A DNA stretch of 64,000 nucleotides from Lolium rigidum. Lineage: Eukaryota > Streptophyta > Magnoliopsida > Poales > Poaceae. A program made the position numbers and the translations under genes. Under the pieces are notes generated by a model. The model did no database searches. It worked only from the letters and a program-made list of their open reading frames with translations, and was not told where the DNA came from. Shown piece by piece: positions 22,733 to 35,042 of this stretch (its first letter is position 1; every line of letters starts with the position of its first letter). The stretch lies in assembly GCF_022539505.1 (NCBI RefSeq), contig NC_061510.1, positions 223,966,043-224,030,042 on the forward strand, in the 5' to 3' direction.

Positions 22733-22884
22733 GAAGGTGATGTGTGCTTTGCTTCCTTTACGTTGCGGTGGAAATGGCGTGTACTGAAATTCTTGCAAAT
22801 GTTCATGCTTTTTTATGTTTTATTATGATTAGTCATCGACAATTATTGCTGTTTGCCCAAAAAATAAAAGCTCCCTAGGTACCA
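22733..22884 (+). repeat. Direct repeat, copy 2, interrupted by CACTA
   Basis: The partner of 16334-16530. It ends with ctccctaggtacca, and the CACTA terminus begins at the next base. Copy 1 shows what the uninterrupted sequence looks like beyond this point. Confidence 0.6.
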
Positions 22885-23131
22885 CACTAGTAGAAAAAGA
22901 GGCTTCCGTCCAGCCCCACTAGTCGCGAAAATATAGGAACCGCGACTAATGGTGTCTTTAGTCGCGGTTCGGGAGGCGAACCGCGACCAAAGGCCTGGGC
23001 CCAGGGCGCTCAGTGGCTAGCTGGTGGACGCGAGGAGCTTTAGTCGCGGTTGGCCTGGCCAACCGCGACTAAAGGTGCCCGAAGGCCTGTAGTCGCGGTT
23101 GGCCTGACTAAAGCCCCACCCCTATATATAC
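22885..23131 (+). promoter_or_regulatory. CACTA terminus, subterminal repeats and TATA box
   Basis: The TIR at 22885 is followed by at least five copies of the tagtcgcggtt motif in alternating orientation, one forming a hairpin (ggttggcctggccaacc near 23050). A TATA-like ctatatatac at 23122-23131 follows. In this superfamily the element-encoded protein binds subterminal repeats, and the transposase promoter lies beside them. Confidence 0.8.
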
Positions 23132-23468
23132 CGTTCAGCCCAGTGCACTTAGCCATTTGGTGCCACTTCTCTTCACAAACTTCACAAGGGGGTGTTAGGT
23201 TTGCTTTTGGCTCCTCTTATGCACACAAAGTGTTTGATGAAATGCCCCAATAGCATGAAACAAACATGATATGAAGTGTCGGAGCCACACTTGAGCTTCC
23301 TCATTTATTTTTTCCTCCTCGATCGCGGTTAGCAACTTGAACCTTTCATATGTGTCATTGATAAAATATGCATGTGTGTAGTTCATTGTTTAATTTCTAT
23401 TGTTTGTAGCTAGTTAGTTTAACAAATGCATGATGGTTAATTATATATTTTATATTATAATAATGCAG

Positions 23469-26400
23469 ATGAATCGGCAATGGATGTACGGCGAGTGCAC
23501 TACGGGTTTGAAAGATTTCCTCCTAGTGGCTAATGCGAACAAGCAGAAGGGTTTTGTTATCTGTCCATGTGTTGACTGTAAGAATCAGAAGGGTTACTCT
23601 TCCTCAAGAGAAGTTCACCTGCACCTGCTGCGGCACGGTTTCATGCCAAGCTATAATTGTTGGACCAAGCATGGAGAAAGAGGGGTTATAATGGAAGAAG
23701 ATGAAGAAGGGGATGATTTCATCGATGAAAACTATCTTGATCATTTCGGTGATACTTTCATGGAGGATGCTGAAGGTGAAGGGGAATGTGAAGGGGAAGG
23801 TGAAGGGGAAGGTGAAGAAGAGGCACGTGATGAGCCCGTTGATGACCTTGGTCGGACCATTGCTGATGCACGGAGAAACTGCGAAACTGAAAATGAGAGG
23901 GAGAATTTGGATCGCATGTTAGAGGATCACAAAAAGTCGCTGTACCCCGGATGTGATAATGGTCTGAAAAAGCTGGGCTGCACACTGGATTTGCTGAAAT
24001 GGAAGGCACAGGAAGGTGTAGCTGACTCGGGATTTGAAAACTTGCTGAAAATGTTGAAGAATATGTTTCCAAAGAATAACGAGTTGCCCGCCAGTACGTA
24101 TGAAGCAAAGAAGGTTGTCCGCCCTCTAGGTTTAGAGGTTCTGAAGATACATGCATGCATCAACGATCGCATCCTCTACCGCGGTGAATACGAGAATTTG
24201 AATGAATGTCCGGTATGCCCGCATTGCGTTATAAGATCGGAGGCGATGACCACTGGTGACGATGTTGAGGGCCGGAAACCCAGGAAGAGGGTTCCCGCCA
24301 AGGTGATGTGGTATGCTCCTATAATACCACGGTTGAAACGTCTGTTCAGGAACAAAGAGCATGCCAAGTTGTTGCGATGACACAAAGAGGACCGTAAGTC
24401 GGACGGGGAGTTGAGACACCCCGCAGATGGAACGCAATGGAGAAAGATCGACGAGAGAGTTCAAAGATTTTGCAGCTGACGCAAGGAACATAAGATTTGG
24501 TCTAAGTACGGATGGCATGAATCCTTTTGGCGAGCGAGCTCCAGCCATAGCACCTGGCCCGTGACTCTATGCATCTACAACCTTCCTCCTTGGTTGTGCA
24601 TGAAGCGGAAGTTCATTATGATGCCAGTGCTCATCCAAGGTCCGAAGCAACCCGGCAACGACATCGATGTGTACCTAAGACCATTAGTTGATGAACTTTT
24701 ACAGTTGTGGGGCAGACCTGGTGTCCGTGTGTGGGATGGGCACAAAGAAGAGGAATTTGACCTACGAGCGTTGCTTTTTGTAACCATCAACGATTGGCCT
24801 GCTCTTAGTAACCTTTCGGGGCAGACAAATAAGGGATACAATGCATGCACGCACTGCTTACATGAGACTGAAAGTGTGCATTTGCCAAATTGTAAAAAGA
24901 ACGTGTACATGGGGCATCGTCGATTTCTTCCCAAAAATCATCACGTAAGAAAGAAAGGCAAGCATTACAACGGCAAGGCAGATCACCGGCCGAAGCCTGC
25001 AGAACGCACTGGTGCTGAGGTATTTGATATGGTCAAGGATTTGAAAGTCATCTTTGGAAAGGGTCCTGCGGGACAATCAGTTCAGAAGGGAGCTGACGGG
25101 CACACACCCATGTGGAAGAAGAAATCTATATTTCGGGAGCTAGAATATTGGAAAGTCCTAGATGTCCGCTCTGCAATCGACGTGATGCATGTTACGAAGA
25201 ATATTTGCGTGAACCTCCTAAGCTTCTTGGGCGTGTGATGACCCACAAGTATAGGGGATCGCAACAGTCTTCGAGGGAAGTAAAACCCAAATTATTGATT
25301 CGACACAAGGGGAGGTAAAGAATACTTATAAGCCTTAACAACTGAGTTGTCAATTCAGCTGCACCTGGAAAAGCACTAGTAACAGGGGTGATGTGAAAGC
25401 AGCGGTAATATGAGAGCAGTAGTAACAGTGATACACAGACAGCGATAGCGGTAATATGAGAGCAATGGCACCAGAAAATAGTTGATACTACTTCCAATGA
25501 CATGTAGGAACAAGTATATGATGATGAAAGATGAACCGGGGTTCCCCGCTATCTACACTAGTGGTAACTCTCCAATAACAAGTGTTGGGTGAACAAATTA
25601 CAGTTGGGCAATTGATAGGATTGAAATAGCATTAAGACAGAACATCAAGATTATTAATCATGTAGGCATGTTTTCCATATATAGTCATACGTGCTCGCAA
25701 TGAGAAACTTGCATAACATCTTTTGTCCTACCAGCCGGTGGCAGCCGGGCCTCTAGGGAATCTACTGGAAATTAAGGTACTTCTTTTAATAGAGCACCGG
25801 AGCAAAGCATTAACACTCCGTGAAAACATGTGATCCTCATACCTAAGTCTTCCCCTCCAGTTATCCCAGTTGTTGTCACTCTGGGGCCTCGGGTTCCGGA
25901 CATAGACATGTGCAAACAACTTGTAGATACAATCTAAGCAATAAGTATAGAGCTTAAATCTAAGATCATGCCACTCGGGCCCTAGTGACAAGCATTAAAC
26001 ACAACAAGATTGCAGCAACAATAACTTCACAAACTTTAAAGATAGACTAATCATAATGTAACAATCCATCGGATCCCAACAAACACAACACCGATTACAT
26101 CGGATGAATCTCAATCATGTAAGGCAGCTCATGAGATCATTGTATTGAAGTACATGGGGGAGAGAGTACCAACTAGCTACAGCTAGAACCCGTAGTCCAT
26201 GGGGGAACTACTCACGGAGCATGATGGAGGCGGTGGCATCGATGGAGATGGCTTCCGGGGCACTTCCCCGTCCGGCAGGGTGCCGGAACGAGAGACTTCG
26301 TCCCCGAAACGGAGTTTCGCGATGGCGGCGGCGCCCCTGGAGTCTTTCTGGAGTTTCGTCAATTGGTATCGCGTTTTTAGGTCAGGACGGCTTAAATAGG

Positions 26401-28337
26401 CGAAGAGGCGGAGTCGGAAGGGCCACGGGGCCCCCTCACAGTAGGGGGGCACGCCCACCCCCTAGGCCGCGCCGCCACCTTGTGTGGGGCCCTCAGGGCT
26501 CCCCTCTGGTCCCACTCTGGCTCTCTGGAAGCTTCCGGGAAAAATAAGGTTCTAGGCGTTGATTTCGTCGAATTACGAGAATAATGCCCGAACAGCCTTT
26601 CTGGAACCAAAAACAACAGAAAACAGGAACTGGCACTGTGGCATCTTGTTAATAGGTTAGTTCCGGAAAATGCATAAAAACATTACAAAGTGCGAGCAAA
26701 ACATGTAGGTATTGTCATAAAACAAGCATGGAACATCAGAAATTATAGATACGTTGGAGACGTATCAGCGTGTATGGGAAGACAAATGATACAAAGGAAG
26801 CACGGCAGGACCATCAACGTTTGAAAGACCCTGATGACCGGCATCCGGAATGGTTTCAAGGTCGTGCCAGCTACGCTCTGACCAAAGAAGAGAAGGTCAT
26901 CTTTTTTGAATGCCTGAGCAAGTACGAAGGTCCCGTCCGGATTCTCGTCGAATATAAAGGGAATAATAAACATGGCGGACAAAAAGTTCCAAAACCTGAA
27001 GTCTCACGACCGCCACGTGATTATGACGCAATTGCTTCCGATTGCTTTGAGGGGCTCTGTCGGAAAATGTTCGAGTAGCGATTGTGAAGCTATGTGCATT
27101 CCTCAATGCAATCTCTCGAAGGTAATCAATCCGGAAGTTCTACCACGGTTACGGAACGATGTGGTCTAATGTCTTGTCAGTTTCGAGTTGGTGTTCCCGC
27201 CATCCTTCTTCAATATTATGACGCACCTCCCGGTTCACCTAGTCGAAGAGATTTCCATTCTCGGTCCTGTATTTCTACACAATATGTTCCCCTTCGAGAG
27301 GTTCATGGGAGTATTAAAGAAATATGTTCGTAACCGTGCTAGGCCGGAAGGAAGCATCGCCAAGGGCTATGGAAATGAGGAGGTAATTGAGTTTTGTGTT
27401 GACTTTGTTCCCGACCTTAAGCCGATTGGTCTTCCTCGATCGCGGCACGAGGGGAGACTAAGTGGAAAAGGCACGATCGGAAGGAAATCAACGATATGTA
27501 TGGACGGCCATTCTATGACCGAAGCACACCACACGGTTCGACCAATTCCAGCTTGGTGGCTCCGTACTTTGAGAAACATAAGAATATTTTACGCTCGGAC
27601 AACCCGGGAAGCTCGAATCCTGGATTAGGAAGGCCCACATGGAGACTTTCGGCAGTTGGTTGAGAAAACATTTAATGAATGACATTGATGTTGTAGATCA
27701 GTCGTACATGTTGGCCAAGACACCATCTTCGACTATAACGACTTTCCAAGGGTACGAGATAAATGGGAATACATTTTACACGATCGCCCAAGATAAAAAG
27801 AGCACCAACCAAAACAGTGGTGTCCGCTTTGATGCAGCAACCGAGAATGGGCAAAAGGTCACATATTATGGTTACATAGAGGAGATATGGGAACTTGACT
27901 ATGGACCCTCCTTTAAGGTCCCTTTGTTCCGGTGCAAATGGTTCAAGCTAACAGGAGGTGGGGTAAAAGTGGACCAGCAATACGGAATGACAATGGTGGA
28001 TTTCAACAATCTTGGTTACCTTGACGAACCATTCGTCCTAGCGAAAGATGTCGCTCAGGTTTTCTATGTGAAGGACATGAGTAGCAAACCGAGGAAACGG
28101 AAAGATAAGAAAACGATCGGTACATCATGCGATGATCCAAAGCGCCACATTGTTCTTTCGGGGAAAAGAAACATCGTGGGAGTGGAGGACAAGACGGACA
28201 TGTCGGAAGATTATAATATGTTTGCTGAAATTCCGCCCTTCAAAGTGAACACCGACCCAAGCATTAAGTTAAATGATGAGGATGCTCCATGGATACGGCA
28301 CAATCGTAAGCAAGCGGGGACACAAGGGAAGAAATGA
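23469..28337 (+). pseudogene. TNP2-type CACTA transposase, split by a solo LTR
   Basis: This would catalyse excision and insertion of CACTA elements. The likely start is ATG 23469 (MNRQWMYGECTTG), directly after an intron-like ataatgcag acceptor. Domains in order: Transpos_assoc (CPCVDCKN, HLLRHGFMPSYNCW); an acidic Glu-Gly repeat at ~23775-23825; and Transposase_21 from ~24300 (WYAPIIPRLKRLFRNKE, IYNLPPWLCMKRKF, SFLGV). Coding resumes after the LTR at 26773 (YGKTNDTKEARQ), followed by a DUF4218-like part (~27000-27450, FFNIMTHLPVHLVEEI) and a DUF4216-like part (~27650-28000, YYGYIEEIWELDY). Breaks: TGA at 24378, a frame change near 24530 where gagcgagctcc replaces the expected gagcagagctcc, the LTR, and stops near 27078, 27168 and 27628. 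The end is the stop at 28335. Confidence 0.88.
25236..26767 (-). mobile_element. Solo LTR of the C family, inside the CACTA transposase
   Basis: A single 1,532-bp LTR on the minus strand, starting tgatgaccca and ending gagacgtatca, with no PBS or PPT beside it. The target duplication gcgtg lies at 25231-25235 and 26768-26772. It matches the LTRs of element C (41888-43414) in reverse orientation. ORFs within it are not genes. Confidence 0.93.
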
Positions 28338-28476
28338 TGTGTAATAATTTATTGTACCAAACTTTGTTGAATGGATCATGTGAATTATATTATCTGTGAT
28401 GTGTTTGGTGTCCATTTTCGAATAATGATTCGATTGATTCGAGATACCACTGATAATACATGAAATTTGGAGTGAC

Positions 28477-29040
28477 TTAGTCATACTCCTGCCTAGGCGT
28501 ATAATATGCATACTCGTAGTCTTCATAGTCGCCGCCGTTGTACTGGTAGTCGTCACCTTCTAAGTTGCCGCCGTCGTCGTCGTTGCTGTCGTCGCTGTCG
28601 TCGGGCGGCGCTCGTGGCTCGAACTGAGGGTAGCGCAGGCGAGGGATATCGCCGGCCGTGATGTAGTCCATGACGCTCTGTAGAGTCCGCCCGTACCACC
28701 ATAGCCGACGGCCGGCCTCGTGGAAGTTCCCAGGAGGCAGACCGTCCTCCTCATACCTGGCGAGCGCCCTCTCACGCCGATTGATGAAGAAGGCATCCCA
28801 AGTATGCTGGTTATCGGGATGCCAACGGGGATTTATCCGCTGCTCCGGCGTGAGGTCGAGGTAGTAGTGGTTCGTGATGGCTGCCCGGCGCGCAGTACCC
28901 TGAGGGACGGGAGGGACCGGCACGCCTCCGGCGCTTAGGATCCAGCCGGCGGGGACGCGGTAGCCCGGTGGACAAGGGTAGTTCGAGGCGCAAAGCTCCT
29001 CCACCTGCTGGTAGGTTAGAGTGGGTGCGGTGGAAGCCAT
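28477..29040 (-). CDS. CACTA-associated reverse ORF, function unknown
   Basis: An intact 187-codon ORF convergent with the transposase (gap 139 bp). It starts MASTAPTLTYQQVEELCASN, continues with YPCPPGYRVPAGW and a WHPDNQHTWDAFFINRRER block, then RRLWWYGRTLQSVMDYI, and ends in an Asp/Tyr-rich acidic tail. I recall similar hypothetical proteins repeated through Triticeae CACTA elements but know no function. A TATA-like catatatg lies about 55 bp upstream (29093-29101). It faces a second promoter region at 29.6 kb, making a divergent arrangement. It is notable for being unbroken while the transposase is not. Confidence 0.65.
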   Translation of the reverse strand: MASTAPTLTYQQVEELCASNYPCPPGYRVPAGWILSAGGVPVPPVPQGTARRAAITNHYYLDLTPEQRINPRWHPDNQHTWDAFFINRRERALARYEEDGLPPGNFHEAGRRLWWYGRTLQSVMDYITAGDIPRLRYPQFEPRAPPDDSDDSNDDDGGNLEGDDYQYNGGDYEDYEYAYYTPRQEYD

Positions 29041-29109
29041 GAGAGAGTGACGAGAGATTGTAGAGATGTGATAATGCTGGCCAAGCCGGGCTACATATAT
29101 GTACTGAGA

Positions 29110-29568
29110 AATGGCGGGAAAAATGGGAGCGGGAAGACACGAGGCGGGAAGAAATTGGCGGGAAGAAAGAGGCGGAAAGAAAGACAGAGGCGGGAAGAGG
29201 GGCCGGCGGAAAGACAGAGGCGGGAAGAGGGGGCCGGCGGAAAGACAGAGGCGGCCGGGAAGAACTGGTGGGAAGAACTGGTGGGAAGAGGAAGGCGGAA
29301 AGATTTTTAAATGAATTAGTTTTATTTTTCTGAATTTTTTGATATATTATTTGTATTTTTAAGATTTTTAAATGAACTAGTTTTATTTTTCTGAATTTTT
29401 TGATATATTATTTTGTATTTTTTCACATTTAGAAATGAATTAGTTTTATTTTTCTGAATTTTTTGATATATTATTTGTATTTTCACATTTAGAAATGAAT
29501 TAGTTTTATTTTCTGAATTTGTTGCTATATTATTTTGTATTTATAACATTTACAAATGGAAAGAATTT
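29110..29568. repeat. Two tandem arrays inside the CACTA
   Basis: At 29110-29300 there are short GC-rich repeats built on aaagacagaggcgggaagag. At 29305-29568 there are about four copies of a ~63-bp AT-rich unit containing gaattagttttatttttctg and gatatattat. No coding. The arrays lie between the divergent reverse ORF and the hairpin promoter region. Confidence 0.75.
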
Positions 29569-29578
29569 CGTAAAAGGC

Positions 29579-29751
29579 CTTTAGTCGCGGTTGGCCTGGC
29601 CAACCGCGACTAAAGCTCATTTCCGCGGGAACCGCAAAAACGGGCGAAAAAAGGGCTTTAGTCGCGGTTGGTGTGGCCAACCGCGACTAAAGGGTACCCT
29701 TTAGTCGCGGTTGGCCACACCAACCGCGACTAAAGCCCCTTCCTATAAATA
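29579..29751 (+). promoter_or_regulatory. Hairpin repeat cluster with TATA box
   Basis: 29579-29615 is a perfect 37-base hairpin (18-base arms, one-base loop) of the tttagtcgcggttgg motif. 29653-29738 is a perfect 86-base palindrome centred on ggtacc, made of two such hairpins. A TATA-like cctataaata follows at 29742-29751, then a GC-rich leader without ATG to 30034. This looks like the promoter of the second CACTA gene, whose coding exon 1 is now at 57970 on the minus strand. Confidence 0.75.
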
Positions 29752-30034
29752 TCCGCGCGGGCGGCGGGCGCATCACTTCCTCTTCTTCCTCGCCCTCTCT
29801 GTCGTCTCTGCCGATCGCCGCACTCGCCGTCGCCGTCGCCGCACTCGCCGTCGCCGCCGCCCTCTCGTCGCGCCCGTCCCATACGTCGCCGCCCCGCCCT
29901 CACCGTGTACTATCGCGCGCCCGTCCCGTACGTCGCCCCTCGTCATCGCCGGCGCCGCCACCGCTCGTAGTGAGAGAGAGGAGAGGGAGAGAGCACGGCG
30001 CCGTGGCCGCGCGCGCCGCTGCTCGCCGGCGCCG

Positions 30035-31750
30035 TGATGTCTACGGGTGCTTCTATTCTTGTAGACAGTGTTGGGCCTCCAAGAGCAGAGGTTTGTAGAA
30101 CAGCAGCAAGTTTCCCTTAAGTGGATCACCCAAGGTTTATCGAACCCAGGGAGGAAGAGGTCAAAGATATCTCTCTCATGCAACCCTGCAACCACAAAGC
30201 AAGAATTCTCTTGTGTCCCCAACACACCTAATAGGTGCACTAGTTCGGCGAAGAGATAGTGAAATACAAGTGGTATGAATGAATATGAGCAGTAGTAACG
30301 GCGCCGTGAAAAGTGCTTGCCGGCGTGCGGTTGATGGTAGTAATATTGCAGGCGAGTATAAATGCGATAAAACGATAAACAAGCAGCGATAGCGATATTT
30401 AGGAACAAGGCCTAGGGATCATACTTTCACTAGTGGACACTCTCAACATTGATCACATAACATAATAAATAGATAGATGCTAGACTCTACACCCTCTTGT
30501 TGGATGATGAACACCACTAATCGTGTAGGATTACACGAACCCTCAATGCCGGAGTTAACAAGCTCCACAATATTCAATGTTCATATTTAAATAACCTTAG
30601 AGTGCATAACAGATCAACATAACCAAACCAAGTACTAACATAGCATGCACACTTGTCACCTTCACACTACGAAAGGAGGAATAGATCACATCAATACTAT
30701 CATAGCAATAGTTAACTTCATAATCTACAAGAGATCACAATCATAGCCTACGCCAAGTACTACACGATGCACACACTGTCACCATTACACCGTGCGGGAG
30801 GAATAAACTACTTTAATAACATCACTAGAGTAGCACACGAGATAAATTGTGATACAAAACACATTGCAATCATAAAGGGATATAAATAAGCACTTCACTA
30901 TGCCATTCATAACAGTGGATAAGTATTACGTGAAATATAGCCTAAGAGACCCACACGGTGCACACACTGTCACCTTTACACATGTGGGACAAGGAGTCTC
31001 CGGAGATCACATAAGTAAAATCCACTTGACTAGCATAATGACATCTAGATTACAAGCATCATCATATGAATCTCAATCATGTAAGGCAGCTCATGAGATT
31101 ATTGTATTGAAGTACATAGGAGAGAGATGAACCACATAGCTACCGGTACAGCCCCGAGCCTCGATGGAGAACTACTCCCTCCTCATGGGAGACAGCAGCG
31201 TTGATGAAGATGGCGGTGGTGTCGATGGAGAAGCCTTCCGGGGGCACTTCCCCGTCCCGGCGGCGTGCCGGAACAGAGACTCTTGTCCCCCAGATCTTGG
31301 CTTCGCGATGGCGGCGGCTCTGGAAGGTTTATCGTACCGTGGCTTTTCCGTATCGAGGTTTTAGGTCGAGGAGGCTTAAATAGGCGAATAGGCGGAGTCG
31401 GAGGGCTGACAAGGCGGTGTCACAGTAGGGGGGCGCGGCCCAGGCCCTGGCCGCGCCGCCCTATCATCTGAGCCCACCAGGGCTCCCCTCTGGTGGCTCT
31501 CGGGTGTTCTGGAAGCTTCGTGGAAAAATAGGATACTGGGCATTGATTTCGTCCGATTCCGAGAATATTTCCTTACTAGGATTTCTGAAACCAAAAACAG
31601 CAGAAACGAGAGCTGGCCCTTCGGCATCTCGTCAATAGGTTAGTTCCGAAAAATGCATAATAATGACATAAAGTGTGTATAAAACATGTAGGTATCATCA
31701 TAAAAGTAGCATGGAACATAAGAAATTATCGATACGTCGGAGACGTATCA
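30035..31750 (-). repeat. 3' LTR of element A
   Basis: 1,716 bp on the minus strand, with the terminal inverted motif gatacgtcggagacgtatca at the right edge. The adjacent 31751-31766 (minus ctaagcttggggatgc) is the polypurine tract, so this is the 3' LTR. The outer flank 30030-30034 is cgccg, the complement of cggcg at 58801-58805 beside the A-family LTR of the right piece. Confidence 0.9.
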
Positions 31751-33448
31751 GCATCCCCAAGCTTAGTTCCTGCTCGTCCCGGCGAGTAAACGATAACAAA
31801 GATAATTTACGGAGTGACATGCCATCATAACCTTGATCATACTATTGTAAGCATATGTAATGAATGCAGCGATCAAAACAATGGTAATGACATGAGTAAA
31901 CAAATGAATCATAAAGCAAAGACTTTTCATGAATAGTACTTCAAGACAAGCATCATTAAGACTTGCATAAGAGTTAACTCATAAAGCAATAGATTCTTAG
32001 TAAAGGTATTGAAGCAACACAAAGGAAGATTAAGTTTCAGCGGTTGCTTTCAACTTATAACATGTATATCTCATGGATAGTGTCAATGTAAAGTAATATA
32101 ACAAGTGCAATATGCAAGTATGTATGAATCAATTTACAGTTCACACAAGTGTTTGCTTCTTGAGGTGGAAAGAGATAGGTGAACTGACTCAACATAAAAG
32201 TAAAAGAAAGGCCCTTCGCAGAGGGAAGCATTGATTGCTATATTTGTGCTAGAGCTTTGGTTTTGAAAACAAGAAACAATTTTGTCAACGGTAGTAATAA
32301 AGCATATGTATCATGTAAATTATATCTTACAAGTTGCAAGCCTCATGCATAGTATACTAATAGTGCCCGCACCTTGTCCTAATTAGCTTGGATTAACACG
32401 GATTATCATTGCATAACATATGTTTCAACCAAGTGTCACAAAGGGGTACCTCTATGCCGCCTTGTACAAGGGTCTAAGGAGAAAGTTCGCATTTTGATTT
32501 CTCGCTTTTGATCATTCTTCAACTTAGACACCCATACCGGGACAACATAGACAACGGATAATGGACTCCTCTTTTAATGCTTAAGCATTCAACAACGATT
32601 AATATTCTCATAAGAGATTGAGGTTTTATGTCCAAACTGAAACTTCCACCATGATTCATGGCTTTAGTTAGCGGCCCAATGTTCTTCTCTAACAGTATGC
32701 ATACTCAAACCATTTGATTGTGAAAACCGCCCTTACTTCAGACAAGACGAACATGCATAGCAACTCACATGACATTCAACAAAGGTGAAAGAGTCGATGG
32801 CGTCCCCAGAAAACATGGTTACCGCACAACAAGCAACTTAATAAGAGATAAAGTGCATAAGTACATATTCAATACCACAATAGTTTTTAAGCTATTTGTC
32901 CCATGAGCTATATATTGCAAAGGTAAAGAATGGAAATTTTAAAGGTAGCACTCAAGCAATTTACTTTGGAATGGCGGAGAAATACCATGTAGTAGGTAGG
33001 TATGGTGGACACAAATGGCATAGTAGTTGGCTCAAGGATTTTGGATGCATGAGAAGTATTCCCTCTCGATACAAGGTTTAGGCTAGCAAGGTTATTTGAA
33101 ACAAACACAATGATGAACCGGTGCAGCAAAACTCACATAAAAGACATATTGTAAACATTATAAGACTCTACACCGTCTTCCTTGTTGTTCAAACTCTTCA
33201 CTAGAAATTATCTAGACCTTAGAGAGACCAATTATGCAAACCAAATTTTAGCAAGCTCTATGTATTTCTTCATTAATGGGTGCAAAGTATATGATGCAAG
33301 AGCTTAAACATGAACACAACAATTGCCAAGTATCAAATTATCCAAGACATTTTATCAATTACTACGTGTAGCATTTCCCGTTTCCAACCATATAACAATT
33401 AACGAAGCAGTTTCAACCTTCGCCATGAACATTAAAAGCTAAGAACAC
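31751..33448 (-). mobile_element. Element A internal region, 3' part
   Basis: Non-coding 3' part of a pol-less LTR element, minus strand. It begins with the PPT at 31751-31766 and is homologous to element C 40310-41887 and to B 35043-36700. It stops at 33448, where B is inserted with target duplication aacac (33444-33448), the complement of gtgtt at 62262-62266. Confidence 0.85.
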
Positions 33449-35042
33449 TGATGGCGTGTATTTCACACGTTCGTTGGGCAACCCCAAGAGGAAGGTATGA
33501 TGCGCACAGCAGCAAGTTTTCCCTCAGAAAGAAACCAAGGTTTATCGAACCAGGAGGAGCCAAGAAGCACGTTGAAGGTTGATGGCGGCGGGATGTAGTG
33601 CGGCGCAACACCAGAGATTCCGGCGCCAACGTGGAACCTGCACAACACAACCAAAGTACTTTGCCACAACGAAACAGTGAGGTTGTCAATCTCACCGGCT
33701 TGCTGTAACAAAGGATTAACCGTATTGTGTGGAAGATGATTGTTTGCAGAGAAAACAATAAAACAAGTATTGCAGCAGATTTGTATTTCGAGTATTAAAG
33801 AATGGACCGGGGTCCACGCTTCACTAGAGGTGTCTCTCCCATAAGATAAAAGCATGTTGGGTGAACAAATTACAGTCGGGCAATTGACAAATAGAGAGGG
33901 CATAACAATGCACATACATGACATGATAAGTATAGTGAGATTTAATTGGGCATTACGACAAAGTACATAGACCGCCATCCAACCGCATCTATGCCTAAAA
34001 AGTCCACCTTCGGGTTATCATCCGAACCCCTTCCAGTATTAAGTTGCTAACAAATGCACAATTGCATTAAGTATGGTGCGTAATGTAATCAACAACTACA
34101 TCCTCGGACATAGCGCCAATGTTTTATCCCTAGTGGCAACAAAGACAACACAACCTTAGAACTTTCGTCACCGTCCTGTGTGTCAATGCAGCATGAACCC
34201 ACTATCGAGCATAAGTACTCCCTCTTGGAGTTAAAAGTAAAAACTTGGCCGAGCCTCTACTAGAAACGGAGAGCATGCAAGATCATAAACAACACATGTA
34301 TAATAACTTGATAATTAACATGACATGGTATTCTCTATCCATCGGATCCCGACAAACACAACATATAGAATTACAGATAGATGATCTTGATCATGTTAGG
34401 CAGCTCACAAGATCCAACAATGAAGCACAATGAGGAGAAGACAACCATCTAGCTACTTGCTATGGACCCATAGTCCAGGGGTGAACTACTCACTCATCAC
34501 TCCGGAGGCGACCATGGCGGTGTAGAGTCCTCCGGAGATGAATCCCTCTCCGGCAGGTGCCGGAGGAGATCTCCGTAATCCCCCGAGATGGGATCGGCGG
34601 CGACGGCGTCTCGGCAAGGTTTTCCGTATCGTGGTTTTTCGCCTCGGGGTTTCGCGACGGAGGCTTTAAGTAGGCGGAAGGGCAGAGTCGGGGGCTAACG
34701 AGGGGCCCACACTATAGGTCGGCGCGGCCGGGGCTTGGGCCGCGCCGCCCTATAGTCCGGCCACCTCGTGGCCCCACTTCGTGTGTTCATCGGTCTTCCG
34801 GAAGCTCCGTGGAAAAATAGGGCCCCGGGTCTTCGTTTCGTCCAATTCCGAGAATATTTTCGTTACTAGGATTTCTGAAACCAAAAACAGCAAGAAAACG
34901 AGAACTGGCACTTCGGCATCTTGTTAATAGGTTAGTTCCGTAAAATGCACTAATATGACATAAAGTGTGCATAAAACATGTAGGTATCATCAATAATATG
35001 GCATAGAACATAAGAAATTATCGATACGTCTGAGACGTATCA
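33449..35042 (-). repeat. 3' LTR of element B
   Basis: 1,594 bp on the minus strand, tgatggcgtg at the left and gagacgtatca at the right. It is followed by a PPT (35043-35059), so it is a 3' LTR. It matches 62267-63863 in reverse orientation over its whole length. LTR-internal ORFs are not genes. Confidence 0.9.

Larger units (their letters stand above)
22885..30034 (+). mobile_element. CACTA (En/Spm) DNA transposon, left part
   Basis: It begins with the terminal motif cactagtagaaaaagaggct at 22885. It carries subterminal repeats tttagtcgcggttgg in both orientations, a TATA-bearing 5' leader, a TNP2-type transposase gene, a reverse ORF and a second promoter region. A solo LTR (25236-26767) sits inside the transposase. 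The element is interrupted at 30034/30035 by LTR element A. Its continuation is, by target-site logic, at 58805 reading downward. Whether 29579 onward is the same element or a second nested CACTA cannot be decided, since I find no terminus between 29040 and 29579. Confidence 0.85.

Noticed and set aside
22885..29738. tagtcgcggttgg repeats as a CRISPR array
   Set aside because: Inverted, irregularly spaced repeats at a plant CACTA terminus; no cas genes and eukaryotic context.
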